Shown: positions 15,675 to 24,828, counted from the first letter of the stretch. The stretch: 64,000 nucleotides of DNA from Anaerolineales bacterium (GCA_030583885.1 CP129480.1:2232001-2296000), one strand, 5' to 3'. Made by a program: numbers and translations. Notes: generated by a model from the letters alone, not told the origin.

Positions 15675-16704
15675 ATGAAAGCGATGCTGCTCGAATCGCT
15701 TGGGGATGTGGATCCGCTTCATCCTCCCTTGAAGCTGGTTCAACATCCCGAGCCGACTCTCGCCCCGGGCGAAGTGCTGCTCAAAGTGACACGCTGTGGA
15801 GTCTGCCACACGGAACTGGACGAGATCGAAGGGCGGACACCCCCACCGCGTTTGCCTGTCATTTTGGGGCATCAGGTGGTGGGAGTAGTTATGGAGTCAG
15901 ACAGCTTGCTGTCGCGAACTCAACGGCAAGAGGTCAGACTCCAAATCGGTCAGCGCGTCGGCGTGCGGCGAGTGTGACTTCTGCAAAACGGGGCGTGAGA
16001 ATCTCTGTCCGCAATTCAAAGCGACGGGGCGCGACGTGGATGGCGGCTATGCCGAGTATATGAAAGTCCGCGCGGAATTCGTGCATCCCATCCCCGAAAC
16101 ACTCTCCGACTCCGAAGCCGCACCGTTATTGTGCGCGGGCGCGATCGGATACCGGTCACTGCGATTGAGCAATTTGCAGGACGGCCAATCTCTGGGATTG
16201 ATGGGTTTCGGCGGGTCGAATCATTTGGTGTTGAAGCTGGCAATGCACAAATTCCAAAATTCAAAAGTTTTTGTCTTCAGCAGAAATCCCGAAGAACGTG
16301 AGTTCGCCCTCTCACTTGGCGCAGCTTGGGCGGGAGCGATTAATGAGATTCCGCCTGAGGCGTTGGATGCGGTCATTGATACCACCCCAGTTTGGAGTCC
16401 AGATATGGAAGCGTTGAAATGCTTGAGGGCAGGCGGACGGCTGGTCATCAACGCGATCCGTAAAGAGGAAAAGGACAAGGATGTCCTGCTCCAACTGGAT
16501 TACCCGTCACAGTTGTGGATGGAGAAGGAAACCAAATCGGTTGCGAATGTGACGCGCGTGGACGTGCGCGAGTTTTTACAGATTGCGGCGTCAGCAAATA
16601 TCAAACCTGAATTTCAGGAATACGAATTAAAAAACGCCAACCAGGCACTGTTCGAAATGAAGCAGGGAAAAATTCGCGGAGCGAAAGTATTAACCATCAA
16701 CTGA
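15675..16704 (+). pseudogene. Frameshifted zinc-dependent alcohol dehydrogenase
   Basis: The first frame (15675-15977) gives the GroES-like start with catalytic CGVCHTELD and GHQVVG, and stops at TGA 15975-15977. The rest continues in the next frame from 15961: ACGECDFCKTGRENLC (structural zinc cysteines), DVDGGYAEY, a GFGGSNH nucleotide loop, to TAA 16702. Relatives have about five residues (typically a W and H segment) between RVGV and ACG that are missing here. Both edges carry GGCGTG, which fits a short deletion between repeats that also shifted the frame. A palindromic stretch at 15893-15942 makes the preceding loop longer than usual. Probably inactive unless this is a sequencing error. 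Confidence 0.75.
15893..15942. repeat. Palindromic stretch inside the broken alcohol dehydrogenase
   Basis: GACAGC-TT-GCTGTC at 15900-15913 forms a perfect 6-bp hairpin. The outer GGAGTCAGAC (15893) and GTCAGACTCC (15933) are inverted with one mismatch and share the direct repeat GTCAGAC. The segment encodes about seven residues more than relatives have at this loop, so it may be an inserted small palindrome. Confidence 0.45.
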
Positions 16705-16713
16705 GGAGAGGGC

Positions 16714-18288
16714 ATGTCATCTGAAAAATATATCCTTGCGATTGATCTGGGGACATCGGGACCAAAGGTTGCACTATTTTCATTGCAGGGGGAATTGATC
16801 GGCAGTGAGTTTCAGGAGAACCGCGTTCTACTTCTGCCTGACGGTGGCGCGGAACAATCCCCAGCCGAGTGGTGGGATGCGATCAACACAGCTGTCAAAC
16901 GATTACTCGGCAGAAGACTGGTTTCCAACGATGATATCGTTGCAATTGGAATCACGGGTCAATGGTCCGGCACGGTGGCGGTGGACAAAGATGGCAACGC
17001 ACTGTCGAACGCAATCATCTGGATGGATTCGCGCGGCGAGCCTTACGTGCGTGAAATCATGAATGGCGCAATCAAAGTGGAGGGTTATGCCCTTGGAAAA
17101 CTTTTGAAATGGATCCAGGTCACGGGCGGAGTCCCGGGCTATGCGGGAAAAGATCCGATTGCGCATATTTTATATTTTAAATATATCCACCCTGAAATCT
17201 ACCAACGCACGTACAAATTCCTGGAGCCGATCGATTACATCGGCTTGTTATTGACGGGCAAATTTGCCGCTTCCATCAACTCGATTGTTTTGCATTGGAT
17301 AACCGATAACAGGGACATCAACAACATCGCCTACGATGAAAGCCTGATCAGGCTTTCAAGAATTGAGCGGGACAAACTCCCTGACTTATATCCTCCAAAT
17401 GATGTGCTTGGTCCCCTACTGCCATCCACCACAAAGGAATGGGGGCTGAGTGAAGATGTGAAGGTCATTATGGGCTCGCCGGATGTGCATTCCGCGGCGG
17501 TCGGTTCGGGGGCGGTGGCGGATTACGAAACGCATCTCTACATTGGCACATCCGCCTGGATGACCTGCCACATGCCAGCCAAGAAAACGGATGTACTCCA
17601 TAGTCTCGCCGCGCTCCCATCATCCATTCCGGGCAGGTATCTCCTCACCAATGAACAGGATTGCGCCGGCATGAACCTGCAATACCTGCGGGATAACATC
17701 TTCTTCCATCAGGATGAATTGACAACCACAAAGCCTGAAAATACCTATAAACTTTTCGACCAGATCGCCGAGCGGACACCTGCAGGAAGCGGCAAGCTGA
17801 TCTTCACTCCCTGGCTGTACGGCGAGCGGACTCCCGTCGAGGACCGTTTCGTGCGCGGGGGATTTTTCAACCTGTCCTTGCACACCACGCGGGAACACAT
17901 GGTGCGGGCTGTGTTCGAAGGCGTGGCATACAACGCGCGCTGGCTGCTGAAATACATCGAGCGCTTCATCAAAAAGCCAGTCGAGGCGATCAACATGGTT
18001 GGCGGCGGGGCAAAGTCGGATGTCTGGTGCCAGATCCATGCGGATGTGCTGAACCGTCCCATCCGCCAGATGAAGGACCCGATCGAGGTCAACGTGCGCG
18101 GGGCGGCATTGCTGGCGGGCGCGGCATTAGGCCACATCCGTTATGATGACATCGCTTCGCGCGTGCCTGTAGCGAAGACGTACACCCCAAGCCCTGACCA
18201 TCGCAAGGTGCACGACGAACTATTCCATGAGTTCCTGGCGATCTATGAAAACAATAAAAAGATGTATGCAAGGTTGAATAAAAGTTAA
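16714..18288 (+). CDS. FGGY-family carbohydrate kinase (xylulokinase-like)
   Basis: This 524-residue protein has the ASKHA ATPase fold of FGGY kinases: [14 protein letters not shown] at residues 9-22, [10 protein letters not shown] and IIWMDSRGE in the N-terminal lobe. The C-terminal lobe carries [21 protein letters not shown] and [23 protein letters not shown]. Members phosphorylate sugars or polyols such as xylulose and glycerol with ATP; the length and SPAEWW suggest the xylulokinase branch. A GAGGAGAG site precedes the start. It may form a unit with the lyase and amidase downstream, although a repeat lies between. Confidence 0.88.
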   Translation: MSSEKYILAIDLGTSGPKVALFSLQGELIGSEFQENRVLLLPDGGAEQSPAEWWDAINTAVKRLLGRRLVSNDDIVAIGITGQWSGTVAVDKDGNALSNAIIWMDSRGEPYVREIMNGAIKVEGYALGKLLKWIQVTGGVPGYAGKDPIAHILYFKYIHPEIYQRTYKFLEPIDYIGLLLTGKFAASINSIVLHWITDNRDINNIAYDESLIRLSRIERDKLPDLYPPNDVLGPLLPSTTKEWGLSEDVKVIMGSPDVHSAAVGSGAVADYETHLYIGTSAWMTCHMPAKKTDVLHSLAALPSSIPGRYLLTNEQDCAGMNLQYLRDNIFFHQDELTTTKPENTYKLFDQIAERTPAGSGKLIFTPWLYGERTPVEDRFVRGGFFNLSLHTTREHMVRAVFEGVAYNARWLLKYIERFIKKPVEAINMVGGGAKSDVWCQIHADVLNRPIRQMKDPIEVNVRGAALLAGAALGHIRYDDIASRVPVAKTYTPSPDHRKVHDELFHEFLAIYENNKKMYARLNKS

Positions 18289-18291
18289 TTT

Positions 18292-18386
18292 GTCATTGCA
18301 AACCGCCTCCTGGATTTGGAGGCGAGGCAATCTCCTGTTGCGATGGGATTGCCTCAGGCTAAGAACAAGAGCGCCCTCGCAACGAC
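18292..18386. repeat. Palindromic intergenic repeat, copy A
   Basis: The segment begins GTCATTGC and ends GCAACGAC, imperfect inverted ends. Inside are GCCTCC...GGAGGC and the GGCAATCTCC / GGGATTGCC blocks that recur at copies B-D. It fills the gap between the FGGY kinase and the S1P lyase and looks like a small non-coding mobile palindrome. Confidence 0.65.
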
Positions 18387-18397
18387 ATTGGAGAAAT

Positions 18398-19900
18398 ATG
18401 AACCTCGAAGACTTTTTGATGAAACATATCGGCAAACTGCCAGCGCCAATGGTGGCGTGGATCGAAAAGCGGCTCAAGAAAATTCCATCCATCAGCCGCA
18501 AGATCGAGAAGGAATACGATGAAATGATGGGCGGGCTTGAGGCGTCCCTGAAACCATACAAGGACAAATTCCAAACATTTGCGAAACTGCCTGAGACAGG
18601 ACGCAGCCGCGAGGAAATTTTGCGCGATATGGAATCCTTGCACGAACAGGAGGAAGCGCACTGGAAGGACGGCTTCGTCTCCGGCGCGGTCTATCACGGC
18701 GACGAGGAACACATCGAATTTTTGAATCAGGTGTACGCGATCAACTCACAGAGTAATCCGCTGCACGCGGATGTATGGCCCAGCACGACCAAGTTCGAAG
18801 CGGAGATCGTATCCATGACCGCGGAGATGCTTGGAGGCGCGGGTCAGGGTGTGTGCGGGACAGTCTCATCAGGCGGTACGGAAAGCATTATGCTGGCGAT
18901 GAAGACCTACCGCGATCGGGCGCGCGAGACGAAGGGCATCACCAGACCTGAGATGATTGCACCGGTCACCGCGCACGCCGCATTCGATAAAGCCAGCCAG
19001 TATTTCGGGATTAAAATGGTCAAGATCCCTGTGGATGCGGACTCACGCGCCGACGTGAACGCGGCAAGCAAGGCTATCAACCGCAACACGGTTGTCATTG
19101 TGGGATCAGCGCCATCGTTCCCGCACGGAGCGATCGACCCGATCGAAGAATTATCCGGACTTGCGCGCCGTCACAATGCCGGCTTTCACACGGATGCGTG
19201 CCTCGGTGGATTCGTTTTGCCATGGGCGGAAAAACTTGGTTATAACATCCCGCCTTTCAATTTTCGTCTGCCCGGCGTCACGTCCATTTCAGTGGATACG
19301 CATAAATTCGGGTACGCCGCGAAAGGAACCTCAGTCATTTTGTATCGCAACGAGGAACTGCGTCATTATCAATACTACACAACCACCGAGTGGCCGGGCG
19401 GCTTGTATTTTTCACCCACCTTTGCAGGCAGCCGCCCCGGCGCATTGAGCGCGGCATGCTGGGCAGCGCTTACATCCATGGGCGAACAGGGTTACATGGA
19501 AGCGACCAAAAAGATTCTCGCAACCGCCGAGTACATCAAAAACGAAATCCGGCAGGTCCCCGAACTGCGCCTGATAGGCGATCCCTTGTTTGTGATCGCA
19601 TTCGCATCCGACTCGCTCGATATTTACAAGGTGCTGGACTCCATGACTCATAAAAGATGGAGCCTAAACGGGTTACACAAACCACCCTGCATGCACATCT
19701 GCGTAACATTGCGTCATACACAGCCCGGCGTGAAGGAGCGCTTCATCTCCGACCTCAAGTCTGCCGTGGCGCACGTAAAGAATCACCCCGAGGAAAAAGG
19801 GAGCATGGCTCCCATATATGGCATGGCCGCCAGCATGCCCATGCGCGGACTGGTGAGCGACATGTTGAAAAAGTACCTGGATTTGATATTCAAAGTTTGA
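18398..19900 (+). CDS. Sphingosine-1-phosphate lyase family PLP enzyme
   Basis: This 500-residue fold-type I PLP enzyme resembles eukaryotic S1P lyase closely along its length: [63 protein letters not shown], the PLP-binding K303 in [15 protein letters not shown], then [21 protein letters not shown]. It lacks the N-terminal membrane helix of the human enzyme. The known reaction splits phosphorylated long-chain bases into a fatty aldehyde and phosphoethanolamine. Start ATG 18398 has GGAG four bases before it; the frame is open back to 18290, but that stretch is the repeat. The amidase follows 24 bases later. Confidence 0.92.
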   Translation: MNLEDFLMKHIGKLPAPMVAWIEKRLKKIPSISRKIEKEYDEMMGGLEASLKPYKDKFQTFAKLPETGRSREEILRDMESLHEQEEAHWKDGFVSGAVYHGDEEHIEFLNQVYAINSQSNPLHADVWPSTTKFEAEIVSMTAEMLGGAGQGVCGTVSSGGTESIMLAMKTYRDRARETKGITRPEMIAPVTAHAAFDKASQYFGIKMVKIPVDADSRADVNAASKAINRNTVVIVGSAPSFPHGAIDPIEELSGLARRHNAGFHTDACLGGFVLPWAEKLGYNIPPFNFRLPGVTSISVDTHKFGYAAKGTSVILYRNEELRHYQYYTTTEWPGGLYFSPTFAGSRPGALSAACWAALTSMGEQGYMEATKKILATAEYIKNEIRQVPELRLIGDPLFVIAFASDSLDIYKVLDSMTHKRWSLNGLHKPPCMHICVTLRHTQPGVKERFISDLKSAVAHVKNHPEEKGSMAPIYGMAASMPMRGLVSDMLKKYLDLIFKV

Positions 19901-19924
19901 TCTTTCTATGTAAAGAGGCAGAAC

Positions 19925-21607
19925 ATGAAAAATGAATATGATCTAAAATCTGTGAAACTGCCATATCTCGCTGGTGGCATGTTGAAACTGTTCGCGTCGC
20001 TGGTCGAAGGTCCCCTGCGCGGATTGCTCACGCCGAGCCTGTTCCAAAGCGCCGGCATCAACTGGCTGCGCAAACAACATTTTGACGAAAATCCAACGTA
20101 TCAACCTATTCACTTCACTGGCGAATTACAAAAGGAAGCGTCGGCGGTTCCTCCAAATGAAATGCCTCGCGAAGCGGGCAAGACCAGGGGGTTTCAGTTC
20201 GCCAGCGCATTCGATTTTGCAGATGCCTATCGAAACGGAATAACCACGCCCGAAGAAGTTGCCGGAAAAGTTTTGGCCGCCATCCAGGCCAGCGATGCGG
20301 GCGATAAACCCCTGAGGGCATTTATTTCTGTCAATGGTGAGGATGTGATGCGGCAGGCTCGCGAGGCTGCACAAAGAATTAAAGAAGGCAGGCCGCTCAG
20401 CATGTTCGACGGCGTACCTGTTGCGATCAAGGATGAAATGGATATGGTGCCCTATCCAACCACGGTTGGCACGGCGTTTCTTGGAATAATTCCCGCGAAG
20501 GAAGATGCCACCGTTGTCGCACGTCTGCGAAGCGCGGGCGCATTGCTGGCCGGTAAAACCAACATGCACGAGATCGGCATCAATGTCTTCGGTTTGAATC
20601 CCGTACATGGCACGACGCGCAATCCATATAACCCGAATCACTTCACGGGCGGAAGTTCGAGCGGCTCGGCAACTGCGGTTTCGGCTGGACTCACTCCCAT
20701 ATCCATCGGAGCGGACGGCGGCGGCTCGATCCGTATCCCTGCCGCGTTTTGCGGCTTGGTCGGATTGAAGGCTACTTACGGAAGAATCAGCGGACACGGC
20801 ACGTTTCCACTGGATTGGAGCATCGCTCATGTCGGACCGCTGGCTGGCTCTGCCACCGATGCGGCATTAACCTACGCCCTGATTGCTGGCCCCGACCCGA
20901 AAGACCCAATCTCACTGCACCAGCCCTTGCCATCCTTGAAAGGCTGGGACGATCTGAATCTCAAAGGACTTAAACTCGGCGTGTACCGGGACTGGTTCCG
21001 TCACGCGGATGCCGAGATCGTCGCTGCGTGTGAAGCCATGCTCGAAGAATACGAAAAGATGGGCTGCCAGATCGTGGAGATCGTCATCCCGAACCTTGAA
21101 GCCAACCGTGTTGCGCACAGCGTCACCATCCTCAGTGAAATGGCGCAGGCCATGAACGCCACCTACGACAGGCATCACAAGGAACATGCGCTCGACGTCC
21201 GCATCAACCTTGCGATGGCGCGCCAGCTCGCCGGAACGGATTATGTCACCGCGCAGCGTATCCGCACGCGGATGATGAATCACTTCAAGAACGCATTTTG
21301 GAAAGTGGACATGATCCTGACACCTGCAACAGGGATCCCCGCGCCCCAGATCAAGAAAGGCGCACTGCCCGACGGCGAATCCGATTTGACAACCACGATC
21401 GAGATCATGCGCTTCGTCACCGCCGCGAACATGACCGGTCTGCCTGCGATCACATTCCCAGTCGGCTACAGCCAAAAGGGATTGCCGATTGGCTTGCAAG
21501 TGATTGGCAGGGCATGGGACGAGGCAAATCTACTTCGCATGGCACTTGCAGCCGAGCAGGCGGTGGAACGCAAAGCGCCGCAGGTGTACTTTAAAATCCT
21601 CGGGTAA
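19925..21607 (+). CDS. FAAH-type amidase (amidase signature family)
   Basis: This 560-residue amidase has the Ser-Ser-Lys triad: K169 in VAIKDEMD, cis-Ser near 245 in TGGSSSGSA, and nucleophile S268 in DGGGSIRIPAAFCG. Beyond the signature it looks like plant fatty acid amide hydrolase: KTNMHEIG, HGTTRNPYNP, GCQIVEIVIPNLEANRVAH, MILTPATG, MRFVTAANMTGLPAI, PVGYSQKGLPIGLQVIG. FAAH cleaves N-acylethanolamines and other lipid amides. The first 90 residues are extra to the core and may mediate membrane contact. Pairing with the S1P lyase suggests breakdown of N-acyl lipids. Substrate is inferred. Confidence 0.87.
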   Translation: MKNEYDLKSVKLPYLAGGMLKLFASLVEGPLRGLLTPSLFQSAGINWLRKQHFDENPTYQPIHFTGELQKEASAVPPNEMPREAGKTRGFQFASAFDFADAYRNGITTPEEVAGKVLAAIQASDAGDKPLRAFISVNGEDVMRQAREAAQRIKEGRPLSMFDGVPVAIKDEMDMVPYPTTVGTAFLGIIPAKEDATVVARLRSAGALLAGKTNMHEIGINVFGLNPVHGTTRNPYNPNHFTGGSSSGSATAVSAGLTPISIGADGGGSIRIPAAFCGLVGLKATYGRISGHGTFPLDWSIAHVGPLAGSATDAALTYALIAGPDPKDPISLHQPLPSLKGWDDLNLKGLKLGVYRDWFRHADAEIVAACEAMLEEYEKMGCQIVEIVIPNLEANRVAHSVTILSEMAQAMNATYDRHHKEHALDVRINLAMARQLAGTDYVTAQRIRTRMMNHFKNAFWKVDMILTPATGIPAPQIKKGALPDGESDLTTTIEIMRFVTAANMTGLPAITFPVGYSQKGLPIGLQVIGRAWDEANLLRMALAAEQAVERKAPQVYFKILG

Positions 21608-21670
21608 ATTGCAAAAACAGAACAAACGTGCTAAAATCTCTCCAATTTACTGTACTCGAAGGAGAAAACC

Positions 21671-22087
21671 ATGGCTGAGCTGATAACCAAAAAAAACGAA
21701 GCGAGCGTTGTTGATTTTCTAAATGCGATCAACGATGTGGAAACCAGGAAGGACTGCTTCGCGATTCTCGAAATCATGAAGCAAGCCACAAAAGCCGAGC
21801 CGAAAATGTGGGGAACGAGCATTGTCGGGTTTGGCGAATACCATTACAAATATGCGAGTGGGCGTGAAAATGACTGGTTCCTGGCGGGCTTTTCACCACG
21901 CAAGCAAAACCTGACCCTTTACATTATGTCCGGATTTGAACGCTATAATGACCTGTTGAAAAAACTCGGCAAACACTCCACCGGTGTCTCCTGCCTGTAC
22001 ATCAAGAGGCTCGCAGATGTCGACAGGCAGGTTTTGGAGGAACTGGTGAGCGAATCGGTAAAGGCCATGAAGCAATCGGCAAAGTAA
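21671..22087 (+). CDS. DUF1801 domain protein
   Basis: This 138-residue protein matches the DUF1801/YdhG-like pattern: a helical N-terminus (VVDFLNAINDVETRKDCFAILEIM), then PKMWGTSIVGFGEYHYKY, WFLAGFSPRKQNLTLYIM and a late GVSCLYIKRLADVD. It is soluble with unknown function. A GAAGGAG ribosome site stands before the start. A TAAAAT at about 21631 could be its -10 box. Confidence 0.8.
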   Translation: MAELITKKNEASVVDFLNAINDVETRKDCFAILEIMKQATKAEPKMWGTSIVGFGEYHYKYASGRENDWFLAGFSPRKQNLTLYIMSGFERYNDLLKKLGKHSTGVSCLYIKRLADVDRQVLEELVSESVKAMKQSAK

Positions 22088-22092
22088 CATAC

Positions 22093-22126
22093 GGCCGGCA
22101 GGCACATCTCGAAGTGCCTGCCGGCC
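22093..22126 (+). promoter_or_regulatory. 13-bp GC-rich hairpin in the methyltransferase leader
   Basis: GGCCGGCAGGCAC pairs perfectly with GTGCCTGCCGGCC around an 8-base loop. It begins five bases after the DUF1801 stop and ends 11 bases before the methyltransferase ATG. The tract after it is A-rich, not T-rich, so it is a poor intrinsic terminator. It may instead control the start of the next gene, which lacks a Shine-Dalgarno. Confidence 0.6.
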
Positions 22127-22137
22127 AAAGAAAAAAC

Positions 22138-22878
22138 ATGACCGTACAAAAAGATCCCGAAGGCATTGAGCAGACAATCCTGCATGCATTCACTGATTTT
22201 AAGGATAAGCGCGTGCTTGAAATCGGATGCGGCGAGGGACGTTTGACATTCAAGTATGCGGGGTCTGCGAAACGGGTTGTGGCATTCGATCCCGATCACG
22301 ACTCCCTGCGCGTCGCCCGCGCGGACTGCCCTGTGGATTTGGACAGACATGTCCATTTTACGGGGGCGAGCGCAAAACACATCCCCTTTCAAAAAGAGAT
22401 ATTTGACATTGCAATACTCGCCTGGTCCCTCTGATGAGTGGAGCATGCGAGCATGGTGCATGCTCTGGATGAAATTCGAAGAGTACTGAAGCCAAAAGGC
22501 ATCCTGATCGACCTGCGTCCTGTGGAGGCAAATTGGTCGGTGGAGGTGGTTTCGTCGGCGGGCTGGCAGGTGTCGGGCAGGGTGAGTGATCTGCCGGCTG
22601 CGGTGGACGATGATGAAGCAGCGTTCAAGGCCATGCGGGAGGCAGAGTCCAACGGGTGGTACGTCAAGGAGAAAGAAAGGGAATTCGACTTCTTCTATTA
22701 TTGGGACACGCCTTCGGAAATGAAGGCGTTCATGGAAAGCGAGTGGGAGGATTTCGAGAAATTGGAGGAGAGCGTCTACCGAAAGACGGGTACTCTGTGG
22801 GTTTCCGCGGGAACGGATGCGCGCGTGCGGGTGCGTGTCAAAATGCTGATCACGTTATGGGACAAATGGTGGGGTTGA
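22138..22878 (+). CDS. SAM methyltransferase interrupted by two in-frame UGA codons (candidate selenoprotein)
   Basis: Residues 1-98 form the SAM-binding half: VLEIGCGEGRL (motif I), VVAFDPD (motif II) and FDIAILAWSL. TGA TGA follows at 22432-22437, then the same frame continues as VEHASMVHALDEIRRVLKPKGILIDLRPVE and on to a normal end, DKWWG, at TGA 22876. The two halves together give a methyltransferase of usual size, about 246 residues, with no frame change. Relatives usually have two residues (His-His or Cys-Cys type) after the SL. A hairpin starts three bases after the second TGA. Either both UGA are read as selenocysteine, or the gene is dead. The methyl acceptor is unknown. Confidence 0.6.
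22441..22465 (+). promoter_or_regulatory. SECIS-like hairpin after tandem UGA
   Basis: GAGCATGC and GCATGCTC form a perfect 8-bp stem with the 9-base loop GAGCATGGT, which contains GGT as many bacterial SECIS loops do. The stem begins three bases after the second UGA. In E. coli fdhF the mini-stem begins about 11 bases after the UGA, so the geometry is close but shorter. Confidence 0.4.
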
Positions 22879-22902
22879 ATTTCAACAGAGAACACCTATA
22901 AT
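22875..22902 (+). promoter_or_regulatory. Sigma-70-type promoter of the SH3 lipoprotein gene
   Basis: TTGAAT (22875-22880) and TATAAT (22897-22902) are separated by 16 bases. The -35 overlaps the end of the methyltransferase gene. The lipoprotein ATG lies 34 bases after the -10, with a GGAGGA site between. Confidence 0.55.
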
Positions 22903-22936
22903 CGGGTTGCTGTTCTATTTTTCGGAGGAAAATCCC

Positions 22937-23500
22937 ATGTTTGCGAAAAAGATAAAAACTGTTCTGTCAGTCTTACTGGTCGCCCTGGCAGTGCTTGCCT
23001 GCAACCTGCCCGGAGGCGCACCGCCCACTGAAACTCCAACGGTGGAGGATACTGCAACGCCTACTGCATCTGAAACACCCACCCCGATTGTTGAGGCGTG
23101 TACGCCCAAGGTAACCGCCAACACGGTTGCCAATGTCCGCAATGGGCCTGGGCAGGTGTATGCGATCATCGGTTCCCTTCCGTTGGGCGGAACGGCCACG
23201 GTGGCGGGAAAAAACTACGACGGAACCTGGTGGTACATTGATTTTTCAGGCGGTGAAGGCGGCCATGCGTGGATTGCCGCAAGTGTAACCACTGCGGATT
23301 GTATTCCCAGCACACTCGCATCCATTGCCGCGCCGCCCACACCAGTTGTCCCAACTGCCTTACCGTCAAATACCGTTGTTGCGGTAGCACCTTCTGTCAC
23401 GTCAACCCCCCTGATATTCATTTTTCCCCTCCCGTTGTTCCCAATCAATTCACCGACACCAACACCAATATTCTTATTCCCGGTATTTCCATTTCCTTAG
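22937..23500 (+). CDS. SH3-domain lipoprotein
   Basis: This 187-residue protein starts with a lipoprotein signal peptide, LLVALAVLAC, with the lipid Cys at residue 22. A Thr-Pro-rich linker follows, then one bacterial SH3 domain (about 55-120: VTANTVANVRNGPGQVYAIIG, GGTATVAGKN, WWYIDF, HAWIAASV). The tail is Pro-, Val- and Phe-rich. It should sit on the outer face of the cytoplasmic membrane and may bind the cell wall. ATG 22937 has a strong GGAGGA site. A terminator follows, and a second related gene lies 250 bases downstream. Confidence 0.8.
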   Translation: MFAKKIKTVLSVLLVALAVLACNLPGGAPPTETPTVEDTATPTASETPTPIVEACTPKVTANTVANVRNGPGQVYAIIGSLPLGGTATVAGKNYDGTWWYIDFSGGEGGHAWIAASVTTADCIPSTLASIAAPPTPVVPTALPSNTVVAVAPSVTSTPLIFIFPLPLFPINSPTPTPIFLFPVFPFP

Positions 23501-23535
23501 TCAGTATAATTTTATTAACCATTTCAATGCCACTT

Positions 23536-23572
23536 TATAAAATCCCGGATCAAGGCGCTCCGGGATTTTATA
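23536..23572 (+). terminator. Intrinsic terminator after the first SH3 lipoprotein
   Basis: TATAAAATCCCGG and CCGGGATTTTATA form a perfect 13-bp stem with an 11-base loop, 36 bases after the stop, followed by TTTCC. Confidence 0.8.
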
Positions 23573-23747
23573 TTTCCACTGTTAGAAGTGATAATGCGTG
23601 GAAAAAATTTTCGCTTTCGAACGATGTGGATAGGCGGGCGAGGCGAAAAATGGGACAAACATACAGAACTACAATGGGATCATCCACCGAAATACCTATT
23701 GTATTTTTGCATTTAAGGGTAAATAATATGAAGGAAAGGAGAGAGGC

Positions 23748-24767
23748 ATGGCAAAAAATAGATCGTTTTTCACAGTCATTGCATCTTTACTGGTAATTGC
23801 CGGGTGCAATTTACCCGGCGGAACGAATCCGCAGGCGACGCCGACGAATGACCCTGTTCAGGAGGCTGTGGCAGGTACAATGACCGCGCTCGCGTCGTCG
23901 TCCTTTGGGGAGGTCACCCCCACTTTTACCGGCATTGCGCCGCAAACGACTGAACTTGTCGCCTTCACGCCAACATCGTGCAATCCGAGCGTGACTGCCA
24001 ATGTGAACGCCAATGTTCGCTCCGGTCCGGGTACGGTGTATCCGCAGGTTGGCGCACTCCTGCTTGGGCAGACCGCCACCGTGGCAGGAAAAAATGCCGA
24101 AAGCACATGGTGGTACATCGTGTATCCGGCCGCATCGGGAGGTCATGGCTGGATTGCGGGGAGCACGGTAACATCATCCTGTATTCCCGCCTCCGTGGCA
24201 ATCATCGCAGCTCCGCCCACACCCCTGCCGGCCAGCGGCACATGCAGGGATGGATTTGTTCACAGGTTGATAAACTCGAGCGACAAAACCTGCGTACCGC
24301 CGGCATCCAAAGCCCAGGCGGATGCGGATAACGCGGCGGCAGCTTCGCGTAAACTGGTCACGGTATACGGCGCAGGCGCCTGCAAGGATGGATTTGTCTG
24401 GCGCGAAGCATATTCCGGTGATAAAGTCTGTGTCACACCAGCCACCCGCTCCCAGGCACAGGCGGATAATGCCGCGGCCGCTTCACGAGTGGATCCCGGC
24501 GGGGCATACGGTCCCAATAGCTGCATCGTGGGGTACGTTTGGCGCGAGGCCACGGCTGGTGACGTGGTCTGTGTCACCCCGGATGTACGGACCCAGACAG
24601 CAGCGGATAATGCCGCCGCAAGTTCGCGTGTGGCGGGTGCGGATGACTGCATCTCAGGGTATGTATGGCGCGAGGCGTTTTCGGGTGACCGTATATGCGT
24701 AACGCCGGCCGTTAAATCCCAGGTGGCTGCGGATAACGCTGCAGCACTAAGCCGTACCTGGCCCTAG
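23748..24767 (+). CDS. SH3 lipoprotein with four tandem C-x-GFVWREA repeats
   Basis: This 339-residue protein has a lipobox VIAGC with Cys near residue 20. A Thr-rich linker and one SH3 domain follow (about 75-145, NANVRSGPGTVYPQVG and WWYIVY). Then come four repeats of about 35-40 residues with pattern CxxGFVWREAxxGDxVCVTPxxxxQxxADNAAAxSR; each has two Cys that could pair. The first repeat is the most divergent (DGFVHRLINSSDKTCV). It is an extracellular, lipid-anchored protein, probably wall- or surface-binding. The start has an AAGGAGAGAGG site. It likely arose by duplication of the neighbour plus acquisition of the repeat array. Confidence 0.82.
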   Translation: MAKNRSFFTVIASLLVIAGCNLPGGTNPQATPTNDPVQEAVAGTMTALASSSFGEVTPTFTGIAPQTTELVAFTPTSCNPSVTANVNANVRSGPGTVYPQVGALLLGQTATVAGKNAESTWWYIVYPAASGGHGWIAGSTVTSSCIPASVAIIAAPPTPLPASGTCRDGFVHRLINSSDKTCVPPASKAQADADNAAAASRKLVTVYGAGACKDGFVWREAYSGDKVCVTPATRSQAQADNAAAASRVDPGGAYGPNSCIVGYVWREATAGDVVCVTPDVRTQTAADNAAASSRVAGADDCISGYVWREAFSGDRICVTPAVKSQVAADNAAALSRTWP

Positions 24768-24794
24768 GGTACCCTGTTCATCTTTGAATTAAAA

Positions 24795-24828
24795 CCCGCC
24801 CATTTTCCAAAAAAGAAAAATGGGCGGG
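24795..24828 (+). terminator. Intrinsic terminator after the second lipoprotein
   Basis: CCCGCCCATTTT and AAAATGGGCGGG form a perfect 12-bp stem with a 10-base A-rich loop, followed by CAATTTTG. It lies 28 bases after the stop. Confidence 0.8.

Noticed and set aside
15975..15977. TGA in the alcohol dehydrogenase as another selenocysteine codon
   Set aside because: The conserved continuation is in a different frame (from 15961), so read-through would not restore the protein; this is a frameshift.
18290..18397. Longer N-terminus for the S1P lyase
   Set aside because: The bases are the palindromic repeat A and give no conserved residues; ATG 18398 has a ribosome site.
24237..24760. Regular repeats that could be taken for a CRISPR or tandem DNA array
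   Set aside because: The periodicity is at protein level (four similar 35-40-residue units in one open frame) and the DNA units differ considerably.
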